This document shows, piece after piece, positions 11,283 through 19,803 of a stretch of DNA of 64,000 bases (the first letter of the stretch is position 1; every line of letters starts with the position of its first letter). The translations under genes were made by a program, and so were the position numbers. The stretch comes from Polynucleobacter sp. MG-5-Ahmo-C2 (GTDB lineage: Bacteria; Pseudomonadota; Gammaproteobacteria; Burkholderiales; Burkholderiaceae). Below the pieces are notes generated by a model. It did no database searches. It was not told where the DNA came from and saw only the letters and a list, made by a program, of their open reading frames with translations. The stretch lies in contig NZ_CP061304.1 of the NCBI RefSeq assembly GCF_018687735.1, positions 1,757,949 to 1,821,948 on the forward strand, read 5' to 3'.

Positions 11283-11579
11283 CTAAGGTTTAAGTGTCTC
11301 AATAATCTGCTCAAGACTAATCGGCGCCCAGATTTCCACCCGCTTCTTTCGGCTATTTTGCCCAGAGATAAATTGAATTTGTTTTTGAGGAATCTTGAGT
11401 TGCTTCGAAAGCCAGGCCAACAGAAGCTCGTTAGCCTTATTTTCTAGGGCGGGTGCTTGAAGAGAAATTTTTAGACAGCCATCGTGTAAACCCGCCACTT
11501 TGGTGAGCTTTGCCCCTGGCTGACAATGCAGATTTAACGTAATTCCGTTAGGGGTTTGTTTTAGCCAAATAGGAGTCAT
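11283..11579 (-). CDS. DUF167 (YggU) family protein
   Basis: The 98-residue protein shows the DUF167 pattern: LNLHCQPGAKLTKVAGL, KISLQAPALENKANELLLAWLSKQL and the C-terminal ISGQNSRKKRVEI. The family is widespread, small and of unknown function. It is convergent with the LpxO-like gene and ends one base beyond it. It is divergent from the carbonic anhydrase gene, with only about 22 bases between the starts. Confidence 0.9.
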   Translation of the reverse strand: MTPIWLKQTPNGITLNLHCQPGAKLTKVAGLHDGCLKISLQAPALENKANELLLAWLSKQLKIPQKQIQFISGQNSRKKRVEIWAPISLEQIIETLKP

Positions 11580-11601
11580 TAAAGTACTTTAAACTTAAAC
11601 C

Positions 11602-12267
11602 ATGATTATGAAGAGCTCTAAAACATTAGATCACCTATTTGCTAACAATCGCGCATGGGCTGAAGGGATGATCGCCAAAGACCCCGATTTCTTTAAGCGC
11701 CTAGTAAACCAACAAGCCCCAGAATACCTTTGGATTGGCTGTGCCGATAGTCGCGTACCCGCCAATGAAATTGTTGATCTTTTGCCAGGTGAGCTATTTG
11801 TTCATCGCAATGTAGCCAACGTGGTTGTTCATACAGACTTAAATTGTTTATCTGTAATTCAATTCGCAATTGACTTATTGAAAGTCAAACATATCTTGGT
11901 AGTTGGGCACTATGGTTGCGCTGGTGTACATGCCGCACTGAGTGATCGTCGTGTAGGTCTTGCTGATAACTGGTTGCGTCATGTTAAGGATGTGCACCAA
12001 AAACATGAGCGCTACTTGGGTGAAGTTTTACCAACACCCAAACGTCAGGATCGTTTATGTGAGCTCAATGTGATTGAACAAGTCGTCAATGTATGCGAAA
12101 CCACTATCGTTCTAGATGCTTGGGCCCGCGGCCAAGATCTTACTGTGCATGGCTGGGCTTATCGTCTTGATACAGGGCTTGTAAAAGATTTAGGAATGTC
12201 TTGTAGCTCTACTGAAGAGATGGAAGTTCGCTACAAAAAAACTTTAACCCGTTACGACTCCGAATAA
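11602..12267 (+). CDS. can: Beta-class carbonic anhydrase
   Basis: The enzyme interconverts CO2 and bicarbonate in the cytoplasm, supplying bicarbonate to carboxylases. The 221 residues include the zinc and catalytic motif WIGCADSRVPANEI (Cys and Asp-Arg dyad) and the second zinc site VVGHYGCAGVHAA (His and Cys), the classic Can pattern. Two in-frame ATG codons (11602 and 11608) are possible starts. The next gene begins 7 bases after the stop. Confidence 0.95.
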   Translation: MIMKSSKTLDHLFANNRAWAEGMIAKDPDFFKRLVNQQAPEYLWIGCADSRVPANEIVDLLPGELFVHRNVANVVVHTDLNCLSVIQFAIDLLKVKHILVVGHYGCAGVHAALSDRRVGLADNWLRHVKDVHQKHERYLGEVLPTPKRQDRLCELNVIEQVVNVCETTIVLDAWARGQDLTVHGWAYRLDTGLVKDLGMSCSSTEEMEVRYKKTLTRYDSE

Positions 12268-12274
12268 TCCGCAT

Positions 12275-13174
12275 TTGCTCAAATCATTTTCTAATTACGC
12301 AGTAGTTGCTTTTCTGAAGCTCCTTTCCCTGTTGCCCTATAGACTTTTGGTGTCGATTGGCTATGGCCTTGGTTACATTGCTGCCCGCATTCCGGGGGAT
12401 CGAAATCAGGTTGTAAAGACAAACCTGCAGCTGTGTTTTCCCAAATTGAATAATGTGGAGATTGATCTGTTGCGCAAAAAACATTGGCGCCTACTTGGTC
12501 GAAGCCTGGTTGAGAAAAGTATTATTTGGTTGGGCAGCAAGCAACAGCTGGCCGATATGATTGAAGTGAAATCAGCCGTAGACCTAGCGAGTAAAAAACC
12601 CCGGATTTTAGTTAACATGCATTTCACCGGCATTGAGGGCAGCATTATTTTGAGCGCTCTTGCAAAGCAAAATCATTGGCCACGCACTTCTGGGTTTTTT
12701 CAAAGAATGAAAAGCCCCTTCTTCAATCAGAAAATTATTGAATGGCGTAATCGTTTTGGTGGCAATTCAATTGATCGGCAAGGGAACTCAAAAGAAATTA
12801 TTCGGGAGATTCGTAATGGCGACTTCATTATCATTGCGCCAGATATTGACCTTGGTACAAAAGATTCCGAATTCGTTCCTTTTTTTGGCATTGAAACCAA
12901 TACCATTACTGCGGTATCACGTCTAGCCAAAATTACCGGGGCTGATGTTTGTCTGATGACAACCACTTTAAAGTCAGATGAATCTGGCTACCTTTGTGAA
13001 ATCAGCAAACCCTTGGAAGATTTTCCGGGGCCCGATCCCAAATCAGATACTGCTCGCCTAAACCAATATTTTGAAAAAGAAATTCGCCTGCGCCCTGCTG
13101 AATACTATTGGGTTCATAAGCGCTTTAAAAATCCTCCTGGCAACGAAGCCAATCCCTATAAGCCTTCTATCTAA
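12275..13174 (+). CDS. LpxL/HtrB-family lysophospholipid acyltransferase
   Basis: This is a membrane-associated acyltransferase of the lipid A late-acylation family, which transfers a secondary acyl chain onto lipid A precursors. The 299 residues have a hydrophobic N-terminus (about 1-28) and the HX4(D/E) catalytic box HFTGIEG near residue 114. Further family segments follow: RRFGGNSIDRQG-like and APDIDLGTKDSEFVPFFG. The C-terminal EYYWVHKRFKNPP is typical of the family. The start is TTG at 12275, 7 bases after the carbonic anhydrase stop. The acyl-chain specificity cannot be told. Confidence 0.9.
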   Translation: MLKSFSNYAVVAFLKLLSLLPYRLLVSIGYGLGYIAARIPGDRNQVVKTNLQLCFPKLNNVEIDLLRKKHWRLLGRSLVEKSIIWLGSKQQLADMIEVKSAVDLASKKPRILVNMHFTGIEGSIILSALAKQNHWPRTSGFFQRMKSPFFNQKIIEWRNRFGGNSIDRQGNSKEIIREIRNGDFIIIAPDIDLGTKDSEFVPFFGIETNTITAVSRLAKITGADVCLMTTTLKSDESGYLCEISKPLEDFPGPDPKSDTARLNQYFEKEIRLRPAEYYWVHKRFKNPPGNEANPYKPSI

Positions 13175-13199
13175 AGGTCTTTTAACCTATCATTGAGGG

Positions 13200-13952
13200 A
13201 TGAGTGAGCGTATTGGGCTATTTGCCGACCTTCATAGCAATCTAGAGGCTTACGAGGCCTGCATGGCCAGGGCTGAAGAACTTGGCGTAACCCGCATGGT
13301 CTTTTTGGGAGATATTGTTGGGTATAACGCTGATCCCGTAGCCATCATTGATCGCATTGCCGAATTGGTAGAGGCGAAAAAAGCAATTGCTGTATTGGGC
13401 AACCATGATGAGGCCATCTATAAAGATAGTCACAAGCAAATGAATGCCAGCGCAAATACCGCCATCGAATGGACTAAGACTCAGCTAAAAGAAAATCATA
13501 TTGAATTTCTGAAAAATTTACCGCTGATAGTGAACGAGGAAAAAATTTGTTTTGTGCATGCTTCTGCTCAAAATCCTGCCGATTGGAACTACGTCACCGA
13601 TAGCATGAGCGCCTGGCATTGTGCCCAACACTCCGGCAAAAACTATACCTTTGTAGGGCATGCGCATGAACAGGCTCTTTTTTATCAAAGTGCCGTTGGG
13701 AAATTAATTCGATTTGCACCCCATCCCGGTGATGAAATTCCAGTCTTACAACATCGCCAATGGGTTGGGGTTGTTGGTTCCCTTGGTCAACCAAGAGATG
13801 GAAATCCAGAAGCCTGCTTTGCAGTTTTTGAGCCCGAAACTGAAGTGCTGACATTTCATCGCACTCCGTATGATCATTTTTCTGCTGCAGAAAAAGTTCG
13901 CCGTGCTGGACTTCCGGAAGACTTAGCCAATCGCTTAATTACTGGCAAATAA
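13200..13952 (+). CDS. Calcineurin-like metallophosphoesterase
   Basis: This 250-residue enzyme has the dinuclear-metal phosphoesterase motifs in order: DLHSN near residue 9, GDIVGYNADP near 38, GNHDEA near 67, a His in FVHAS and GHAHEQ near 158. It resembles small YfcE/protein-phosphatase-like enzymes. It is separated from the following protein kinase gene by only 4 bases, so a role as the phosphatase opposing that kinase is an attractive inference. No motif proves a protein substrate. Confidence 0.88.
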   Translation: MSERIGLFADLHSNLEAYEACMARAEELGVTRMVFLGDIVGYNADPVAIIDRIAELVEAKKAIAVLGNHDEAIYKDSHKQMNASANTAIEWTKTQLKENHIEFLKNLPLIVNEEKICFVHASAQNPADWNYVTDSMSAWHCAQHSGKNYTFVGHAHEQALFYQSAVGKLIRFAPHPGDEIPVLQHRQWVGVVGSLGQPRDGNPEACFAVFEPETEVLTFHRTPYDHFSAAEKVRRAGLPEDLANRLITGK

Positions 13953-13956
13953 ATCA

Positions 13957-15375
13957 ATGCCAATCAACACAGATATTGAAGCAGTAGATGACATATTTCA
14001 AGAGGGTAAAGTAGTTGATGGCTTTGTATTGGGAAAAGAAGTTCATAGAGGTGGTATGGCGAGTCTTTTCTCGGCCACGAAAGAAGGAATTAATGGCCCC
14101 ATCCTAATTAAGATACCTCGAGTAGGAAAAGATCAGCCAGTTGAGAGCTTAATTGGTTTTGAAACAGAGCTGACCATTCTGCGCTCGCTGAAAAGCCCCT
14201 ATGTTCCAAAGTTTTTAGGTGCGGGAAATATGGCAACTCGCCCTTACATCGCCATGGAAAGGGTTGAGGGTCGGCCACTAGAAGACCTCATTCAGGAGGG
14301 CAAAGTTTTTACGATTGATGAAGTGGTTCGCATTGGCGCCGATCTCGCACAAGCGGTTCAATCACTGCATTCGCAAGATGCAATCCATTTAGATATCAAG
14401 CCAGAAAATATCCTGATTGATGCCAAAGGTAAATTAACGCTGATTGATTTTGGTCTATCGCATCATGAGCGCTATCCAGATTTACTTGCAGAGGAAATGC
14501 GCAAGGGAATTGGCTCTGCGCCCTATATCTCTCCCGAACAAGTAGCTGGCGTACGGTCTGACTCACGCAGTGATATTTATTCCATTGGTGTGATTATGTA
14601 TGAACTACTCACTGGTGAATTGCCTTTTGGCAACCCTCAAACCATGAGTGGCCTCAGAAGACGTATGTGGGCAGAGCCCTTTCCGCCACGCGCGATTCGT
14701 CGAGAAATTCCCCGCTGGCTACAAGAGGTAGTTTTGAGATGTCTAGAGCCGCAAGCTGCGGGTCGTTATCAAAGCGCTACCCAACTACGACAAGTATTAC
14801 GAGATCCTGAGGGCATCAGAATTACAGAACGTGGTGAGCGAGTAGAGCCGCCCAGCTTTTGGCAAAACCTGAAGGGCATCTTTAGAGCAGCGGGCTACGA
14901 ACCCTCCCCAAGTCCTCGTCCTAGCATGGGTAACTACGATGCCCAGTTGATCATTGCCGCAATTGATACCCGTCAATCTGATCAAGACTTACGAGAACGC
15001 ATGCAAGTCACCGCCAAAAACGTATTGCTTGCCTATCCCGAAGGTCGTTTAATTTGCCTGAGTACTATCGCAAGCACCCCGACCTATGAGGGCAATCATG
15101 AAAGCGAAACTGCAAGCGGTATCGTGCGGGGACACTTAGTTCAGCTAATGGAGTGGGCTAAACCCCTCAAGCTTCCTCCAGAAAGAATTTCTTATCACGT
15201 TCTGGAAGCGCTTGATCCTGCCGCACGGATTGTGGAGTTTGCGAAAGACAATGATGCGTCTCTCATTTTGATTGGTGCATCACACAAACCCCCTAATAAG
15301 GTCACGCCCTGGAGAACCTCCATGACAAAGATTGTTGAAGAGGCGCCTTGTAGCGTTCATATTGTCCGCACCTAA
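13957..15375 (+). CDS. Serine/threonine protein kinase fused to a universal stress protein domain
   Basis: The first roughly 280 of 472 residues form a Hanks-type kinase: a Gly-rich loop around EVHRGGMASLF, ATP-binding Lys52, catalytic HLDIKPEN with Asp146, DFG at 164-166 and the APE-equivalent SPEQ near 192-195. A linker rich in Pro and Ser follows. The C-terminal part (about 325-472) is a UspA-like domain ending SLILIGASH..WRTSMTKIVEEAPCSVHIVRT. There is no membrane segment, so this is a soluble kinase rather than a PASTA-type wall sensor. The same two-domain design is known in Burkholderiales. It follows the phosphoesterase gene by 4 bases. Confidence 0.92.
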   Translation: MPINTDIEAVDDIFQEGKVVDGFVLGKEVHRGGMASLFSATKEGINGPILIKIPRVGKDQPVESLIGFETELTILRSLKSPYVPKFLGAGNMATRPYIAMERVEGRPLEDLIQEGKVFTIDEVVRIGADLAQAVQSLHSQDAIHLDIKPENILIDAKGKLTLIDFGLSHHERYPDLLAEEMRKGIGSAPYISPEQVAGVRSDSRSDIYSIGVIMYELLTGELPFGNPQTMSGLRRRMWAEPFPPRAIRREIPRWLQEVVLRCLEPQAAGRYQSATQLRQVLRDPEGIRITERGERVEPPSFWQNLKGIFRAAGYEPSPSPRPSMGNYDAQLIIAAIDTRQSDQDLRERMQVTAKNVLLAYPEGRLICLSTIASTPTYEGNHESETASGIVRGHLVQLMEWAKPLKLPPERISYHVLEALDPAARIVEFAKDNDASLILIGASHKPPNKVTPWRTSMTKIVEEAPCSVHIVRT

Positions 15376-15422
15376 AAATCTGCTTTAGCGCCTGGTGCGA
15401 GTAATTACCGGATAATGGAGAT

Positions 15423-16160
15423 ATGGAAGAAAAAGTACGGGTTTCTAAACTGCTGTCAGAGTTGGGCTTATGTTCACGTCGTGAAGCAGACTCCTATATA
15501 GAGCAAGGCTTAGTCACTATTGATGGCGAAGTAGTCAATGAGTTAGGAGTTCGCGCTTATCGGCATCAAAAAATTGAATTGCAATCTGGTGCTAAAGCAC
15601 AACAAGCTTCTCGCATTACTGTAATTCTGAATAAACCTGTTGGCTATATCTCTCACTATGATGATGAGCAAGAATACCAACCAGCAGCCTCCTTAATCAC
15701 GCCTGATAATTACTTTGCCAGCCCACTTGATAGAGGCCGCAACCCTCGCTTTAACACTAAAGGTCTAGCGCCTGCAGGTAGGCTCGACATTGACTCAACT
15801 GGGATGCTGGTACTAACCCAAGACGGCCGCATCGCCAAGCTATTGATTGGTGAAAACAGTCCAATTGAAAAAGAATATTTAGTTCGCGTTGAAGGCGCGC
15901 TTTCCTTTGAAGACTTAGATCGGCTGAAACATGGCTTGTCTCTAGACGGTGTTGCGCTCAAGCCAGCACAAGTGAGCTGGCAAAATGAAGATCAACTCCG
16001 ATTTGTATTGCGCGAAGGTCGTAAGCGCCAGATTCGTAGAATGTGTGAAATGGTTGGGCTCAAGGTTATTGGCCTAAAGCGCGTCAGAATGGGACGCATT
16101 TCACTGGGGCCGCTGCCCCCAGGTCAATGGCGATTTATAAGGCCTGAAGAGCAATTCTAG
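15423..16160 (+). CDS. RsuA/RluB/RluF-family rRNA pseudouridine synthase
   Basis: The enzyme isomerises uridine in ribosomal RNA. In 245 residues it has an N-terminal S4 RNA-binding domain (VRVSKLLSELGLCSRREADSYIEQ) and the catalytic core with AGRLDIDSTGMLVLTQDG, whose Asp is the catalytic residue, then EKEYLVRVEG and the C-terminal EGRKRQIRRMCEMVGLKVIGLKRVRMG. The family members differ in the uridine they modify; the sequence leans towards RluF or RluB but I cannot decide. It is followed directly by prfC on the same strand. Confidence 0.9.
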   Translation: MEEKVRVSKLLSELGLCSRREADSYIEQGLVTIDGEVVNELGVRAYRHQKIELQSGAKAQQASRITVILNKPVGYISHYDDEQEYQPAASLITPDNYFASPLDRGRNPRFNTKGLAPAGRLDIDSTGMLVLTQDGRIAKLLIGENSPIEKEYLVRVEGALSFEDLDRLKHGLSLDGVALKPAQVSWQNEDQLRFVLREGRKRQIRRMCEMVGLKVIGLKRVRMGRISLGPLPPGQWRFIRPEEQF

Positions 16161-16254
16161 GCAGCCTAGCGCGCTTATAATTGCCTCCAAACTAGATAAT
16201 AAGCACGGAATTACCATCGATACCACTACCTCCAGCACTCCGGCCGCAGAAGTA

Positions 16255-17844
16255 TTGCGTCGTCGCAGCTTTGCCATCATCTCCCACCCAGATGCCGGCA
16301 AGACAACGCTTACTGAAAAATTATTGCTATATGCAGGCGCCATCCAAATCGCAGGAAGCGTTAAAGCACGCAAAGCCAGTCGACATGCAACATCTGACTG
16401 GATGGAAATTGAAAAGCAGCGCGGCATTTCTGTAGCAAGCTCGGTCATGCAAATGGAATATCGCGACTGCATCATTAATCTTTTAGATACGCCAGGTCAC
16501 CAAGATTTTTCCGAGGACACCTACCGTGTGCTAACGGCGGTAGATTCCGCTTTGATGGTAATTGATGCTGCCAATGGCGTCGAATCGCAAACCTTACGCC
16601 TACTTGAGGTATGCCGCGCTCGCAATACGCCTATCGTTACCTTCATTAATAAAATGGATCGCGAGGTTAAGCCTCCGATGGAATTAATGGATGAGATCGA
16701 AACTGCCTTAGGTATTGAGGTGGTTCCGTTTACCTGGCCCGTTGGTATGGGCAAATCTTTTGCAGGCGTGATTGATATCGCTAATATGCGTATGCGCATG
16801 TTTAAGGCGGGTGAAGATCGCGTTACAGAAGACTCACATGCCGTAGTCGATGTGAATGACCCAGTACTCAAAGACCGACTTGGAGCAGATTTAGAAAATG
16901 CCCTGGCAGAAGTAGCGCTTATCAAAGAAGCCATGCCTGCCTTTGATCGAGAAGCATTCTTGGCGGGTCGCCAATCCCCAGTATTTTTTGGCTCAGCCAT
17001 CAATAATTTTGGCGTGCGAGAAATTTTAAATACGCTTGTTGAATTAGCGCCATCGCCAGGATCACGCAAAGCACTACAACGCGAAGTAAGTCCTGCTGAA
17101 AATAAATTCTCTGCAGTAGTCTTTAAGATTCAAGCCAATATGGATCCAGCGCATCGTGACCGCGTAGCTTTTTTACGTATCTGCTCAGGACACTTTCAGC
17201 GAGGCATGAAATTAAAGATTTGTCGTAATAACAAAGAGGTGCGCACCAACAATGCATTGTCTTTTCTTTCACAAAGACGCGACATTTTGGATGAGGCATT
17301 TCCAGGTGACATTATTGGATTACCCAATCATGGCCTGTTACGGCTGGGCGACACCCTTACTGAAGGTGAGCAATTGCAATTTACTGGCCTGCCTTTTTTT
17401 GCCCCAGAAATTTTTCGCATGGTTGAATCTGCAGATCCCTTGCGCTCTAAACAGCTCAGAACTGGCCTCATGCAACTCGGCGAAGAAGGCGCTATTCAGG
17501 TATTCCGTCCCATGGCTGGCGGCATCATGCTCCTAGGAGCCTTCGGTCAGCTGCAATTTGAAGTCGTAAGTCATCGCTTACAAACTGAGTATGGCGCTGA
17601 AGTGCGCTTGCTACCTGCTCGTTATAACTTAGCGCGCTGGGTTAGCTCAGATGATCCCGTTGCTTTGAAAAAATTTATTCAAGAAAATATCCATCGGATG
17701 GCAGAAGATGTTGTAGGTGCATCTGTTTTTCTTGCCTCGCACAAATCAGAACTGGATGTGGCCCAACAACGTTGGGAATCCATTCAATTCCATGCGCTGA
17801 GAGAACATGCCGGTCTCATTTATCAATCAGACCTAGCTGGTTGA
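16255..17844 (+). CDS. prfC: Peptide chain release factor 3 (RF3 GTPase)
   Basis: RF3 is the GTPase that recycles RF1 and RF2 from the ribosome after termination. The visible 529 residues contain the G1 loop SHPDAGKTT, DTPGHQDFSEDTYR (G3), NKMDRE (G4) and the RF3-specific FKIQANMDPAHRDRVAFLR and RPMAGGIMLLGAFGQLQFEVV segments. The start is uncertain. The TTG at 16255 is the only canonical start codon near the family N-terminus. The frame stays open upstream into the previous gene without ATG, GTG or TTG, and an ATC at 16216 preceded by CGGA would give an N-terminus closer to the usual length. Confidence 0.93.
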   Translation: MRRRSFAIISHPDAGKTTLTEKLLLYAGAIQIAGSVKARKASRHATSDWMEIEKQRGISVASSVMQMEYRDCIINLLDTPGHQDFSEDTYRVLTAVDSALMVIDAANGVESQTLRLLEVCRARNTPIVTFINKMDREVKPPMELMDEIETALGIEVVPFTWPVGMGKSFAGVIDIANMRMRMFKAGEDRVTEDSHAVVDVNDPVLKDRLGADLENALAEVALIKEAMPAFDREAFLAGRQSPVFFGSAINNFGVREILNTLVELAPSPGSRKALQREVSPAENKFSAVVFKIQANMDPAHRDRVAFLRICSGHFQRGMKLKICRNNKEVRTNNALSFLSQRRDILDEAFPGDIIGLPNHGLLRLGDTLTEGEQLQFTGLPFFAPEIFRMVESADPLRSKQLRTGLMQLGEEGAIQVFRPMAGGIMLLGAFGQLQFEVVSHRLQTEYGAEVRLLPARYNLARWVSSDDPVALKKFIQENIHRMAEDVVGASVFLASHKSELDVAQQRWESIQFHALREHAGLIYQSDLAG

Positions 17845-18090
17845 TTATTTATTTTTGACCTGCGCTAGCTTACAGTCAAAAACTGCAACCAGTTGCGTAT
17901 CGCTATTTCTAAAAGAGGCAATCTTGCCATATTGCGCACAGTAGTCAGCCGCCTTTTTTGTCAATTGCTCCATGGTCTCGCCGCTACTGTTTAAAAAGGT
18001 AACGTGATTTGCATCAGATGCATCCGTGTACACGGCTGCACACGCACTCAAAGCCAATAGGCAAAATACAGTAGGGAAATAAAGCTTCAT
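17845..18090 (-). CDS. Small lipoprotein of unknown function
   Basis: From the ATG at 18090 the product is 81 residues. It has a short signal peptide (MKLYFPTVFCLLALSAC) whose LSAC is a lipobox, so it should be lipid-anchored after cleavage before Cys. The mature part (ETMEQLTKKAADYCAQYGKIASFR..AVFDC) has two further Cys residues that could form a disulfide. It is convergent with prfC and starts one base after its stop. No function is recognised. Confidence 0.75.
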   Translation of the reverse strand: MKLYFPTVFCLLALSACAAVYTDASDANHVTFLNSSGETMEQLTKKAADYCAQYGKIASFRNSDTQLVAVFDCKLAQVKNK

Positions 18091-18115
18091 ATATATCATT
18101 CCTTATTTTTAAGTG

Positions 18116-18346
18116 CTATTTGGACATAATCTTCTCAACCAGTAAGGCGGTTATCTTGGTGGCAAGTGGTCTATAAATCAAAATGCAAACAATGGCGACG
18201 GGATAGGCCACCGACCATACCTCAAGCCATACTAGAAAGAAATTAGCAGCAGGCCCAACGCGCAAAAAGGTGGTTGCGAGCGTGATGCTTAATGACATCA
18301 AACACCCCATAACCAAGGCAAAGATGATATTTGGAAGATTAATCAT
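18116..18346 (-). CDS. DUF2798 family small membrane protein
   Basis: The 76-residue protein consists mainly of two hydrophobic helices (about 5-27 and 36-58) with the DUF2798 pattern FALVMGCLMSLSITLATTF and WSVAYPVAIVCILIYRPLA. The function is unknown. It lies 25 bases upstream of the lipoprotein gene on the same strand and may share its transcript. Confidence 0.8.
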   Translation of the reverse strand: MINLPNIIFALVMGCLMSLSITLATTFLRVGPAANFFLVWLEVWSVAYPVAIVCILIYRPLATKITALLVEKIMSK

Positions 18347-18473
18347 GCCCTCATCATAGCGCCTGAACTTTTAAGCTGTTATTCTGAACTGTGATCACTA
18401 TTGTGCGCCCTAGATAGGGGGATCTCTTGAGCATCTCTCTTGAATTCATCATTTCATTACCCTAGGAAAACTC

Positions 18474-18653
18474 ATGGCTGTAGGCCAAAATCAAAGAAAC
18501 AGAAAAAATGACCCCATGCTCACAAAAACAGGCAAACCACGCCTTGGGCCACTAAACGCTACTCAGCTCAATAAACTACTCGAGGCCAGCAATAAGCCAA
18601 AAGAGAAAAGCAAAATTTTGCGCGCAATTAGTAAACAGGCAGCTGCTGCATAA
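18474..18653 (+). CDS. Small basic hypothetical protein (59 residues)
   Basis: The frame starts at an ATG at 18474 and runs to TAA at 18651-18653. The 59-residue product is soluble and rich in Lys, Arg, Asn and Gln (MAVGQNQRNRKNDPML, then KTGKPRLGPLNATQLNKLL and a Lys-rich C-terminus ending KQAAAA). GGAAAA lies upstream as a weak ribosome site. A dedicated terminator follows 6 bases after the stop, which supports a real expressed gene. The basic character suggests RNA or DNA contact, but I recognise no family. Confidence 0.65.
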   Translation: MAVGQNQRNRKNDPMLTKTGKPRLGPLNATQLNKLLEASNKPKEKSKILRAISKQAAAA

Positions 18654-18657
18654 ATAC

Positions 18658-18688
18658 CAAGCCCCGATATTTCGGGGCTTTTTTTGAT
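18658..18688 (+). terminator. Rho-independent terminator
   Basis: The inverted repeat AGCCCCGA TAT TTCGGGGCT is followed by a run of seven T. It sits immediately after the 59-residue gene. Confidence 0.92.
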
Positions 18689-18732
18689 TTGAATGTTTAT
18701 CATGGGCAATCAACTCTCCTAAAAGGAATCGG

Positions 18733-19128
18733 ATGATTAGCTACCGAGTCAATGCCAACATCACTACAGAGCAAGCCATCGACCTCTACACTCATTCAAC
18801 ATTAGGAGAGCGAAGGCCCATTAATAACATCAATACTTTTGAGTCCATGCTCAAAAATGCAAACCTCACTATTACGGCATGGGATGGTGACAAGTTAGTC
18901 GGCATATCGCGCTCATTGACTGATTTTGCTTATATTGCCTACTTGGCTGACTTAGCAGTGGACCAAGAATATCAACGCACAGGAATCGGCAAGCAATTGA
19001 TCGAGGAAACCCAAAATCATCTGGGCCAAGATTGCATGATCGTCCTGCTGGCTGCGCCAAAAGCACATGAATACTACGAACACTTAGGGTTTGAACATCA
19101 CCCACGAGCCTGGACTCTCAAGAAATAA
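18733..19128 (+). CDS. GNAT-family N-acetyltransferase
   Basis: The 131-residue protein has the GNAT core: YLADLAVDQEYQRTGIGKQLIEETQ, where QRTGIGK is the acetyl-CoA pyrophosphate loop, then a final strand and YYEHLGFEHHPRAW. The length fits single-domain GNAT enzymes. The acceptor substrate is unknown. A GGAATCGG ribosome site precedes the ATG. Confidence 0.88.
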   Translation: MISYRVNANITTEQAIDLYTHSTLGERRPINNINTFESMLKNANLTITAWDGDKLVGISRSLTDFAYIAYLADLAVDQEYQRTGIGKQLIEETQNHLGQDCMIVLLAAPKAHEYYEHLGFEHHPRAWTLKK

Positions 19129-19148
19129 TTAGCCCTTATTATTGCTAC

Positions 19149-19793
19149 ATGACTACAACACGCTTTTGCTTAGTGCGCCATGGAGAAACCGATTGGAATG
19201 CCGAGCGCCGCCTGCAGGGCCACACTGATATTGAGCTAAATACTCGCGGCTTAGCCCAGGCAACTCAGATGGCCAGAGCTCTGAAGAACATGAATTTTGA
19301 ATTTGATGTTCTCTACACCAGTGACTTACAAAGAGCTCGGCAAACCGCTAAAGCCATCGAAAGCTTGTACTCGGTTTCGGCTATTGGCCACAGTGCCCTG
19401 AGAGAACGTAATCTTGGTGCTTTGCAGGGTCTCACCCTGAATGAGGCGCCCCACATTGAGCCAGATCTCTGGCAAGCTCACCTGAGCAGAGATATTCACC
19501 AAGAGATGCGTGGCGGAGAAAGTATCCTGCAATTTTCAAGTCGGATCAAATTTGCGCTTGATGAAATTCAAAAAAGTCATGCTGGCAAAACTATTTTGCT
19601 AGTAAGTCATGGCGGAGCCTTAGACATGATGTATCGAATAGCAAGTAATCAAGCGCTTGATTCAGAAAAAGTAGTAGCCGTTCCAAATGCATCGCTCAAC
19701 TGGATTAGCCATGATGGATTGGGCTGGAAAGTCGAAAACTGGGCAGACACTAGCCATCTTGATAGCTTGGCCCTGGATAACTTGGACCTCTAA
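19149..19793 (+). CDS. Histidine phosphatase (phosphoglycerate mutase-like)
   Basis: This 214-residue enzyme carries the RHG motif LVRHGETDWNAERRLQGHTDIELN with the catalytic His at about residue 11, SDLQRARQTA, RERNLGALQG and the second catalytic His in LLVSHGGALD. This is the cofactor-dependent phosphoglycerate mutase/CobC-type fold. Members include broad phosphatases; the real substrate is not evident. It follows the GNAT gene by about 20 bases. Confidence 0.88.
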   Translation: MTTTRFCLVRHGETDWNAERRLQGHTDIELNTRGLAQATQMARALKNMNFEFDVLYTSDLQRARQTAKAIESLYSVSAIGHSALRERNLGALQGLTLNEAPHIEPDLWQAHLSRDIHQEMRGGESILQFSSRIKFALDEIQKSHAGKTILLVSHGGALDMMYRIASNQALDSEKVVAVPNASLNWISHDGLGWKVENWADTSHLDSLALDNLDL

Positions 19794-19803
19794 AGTAGTG
19801 AAC

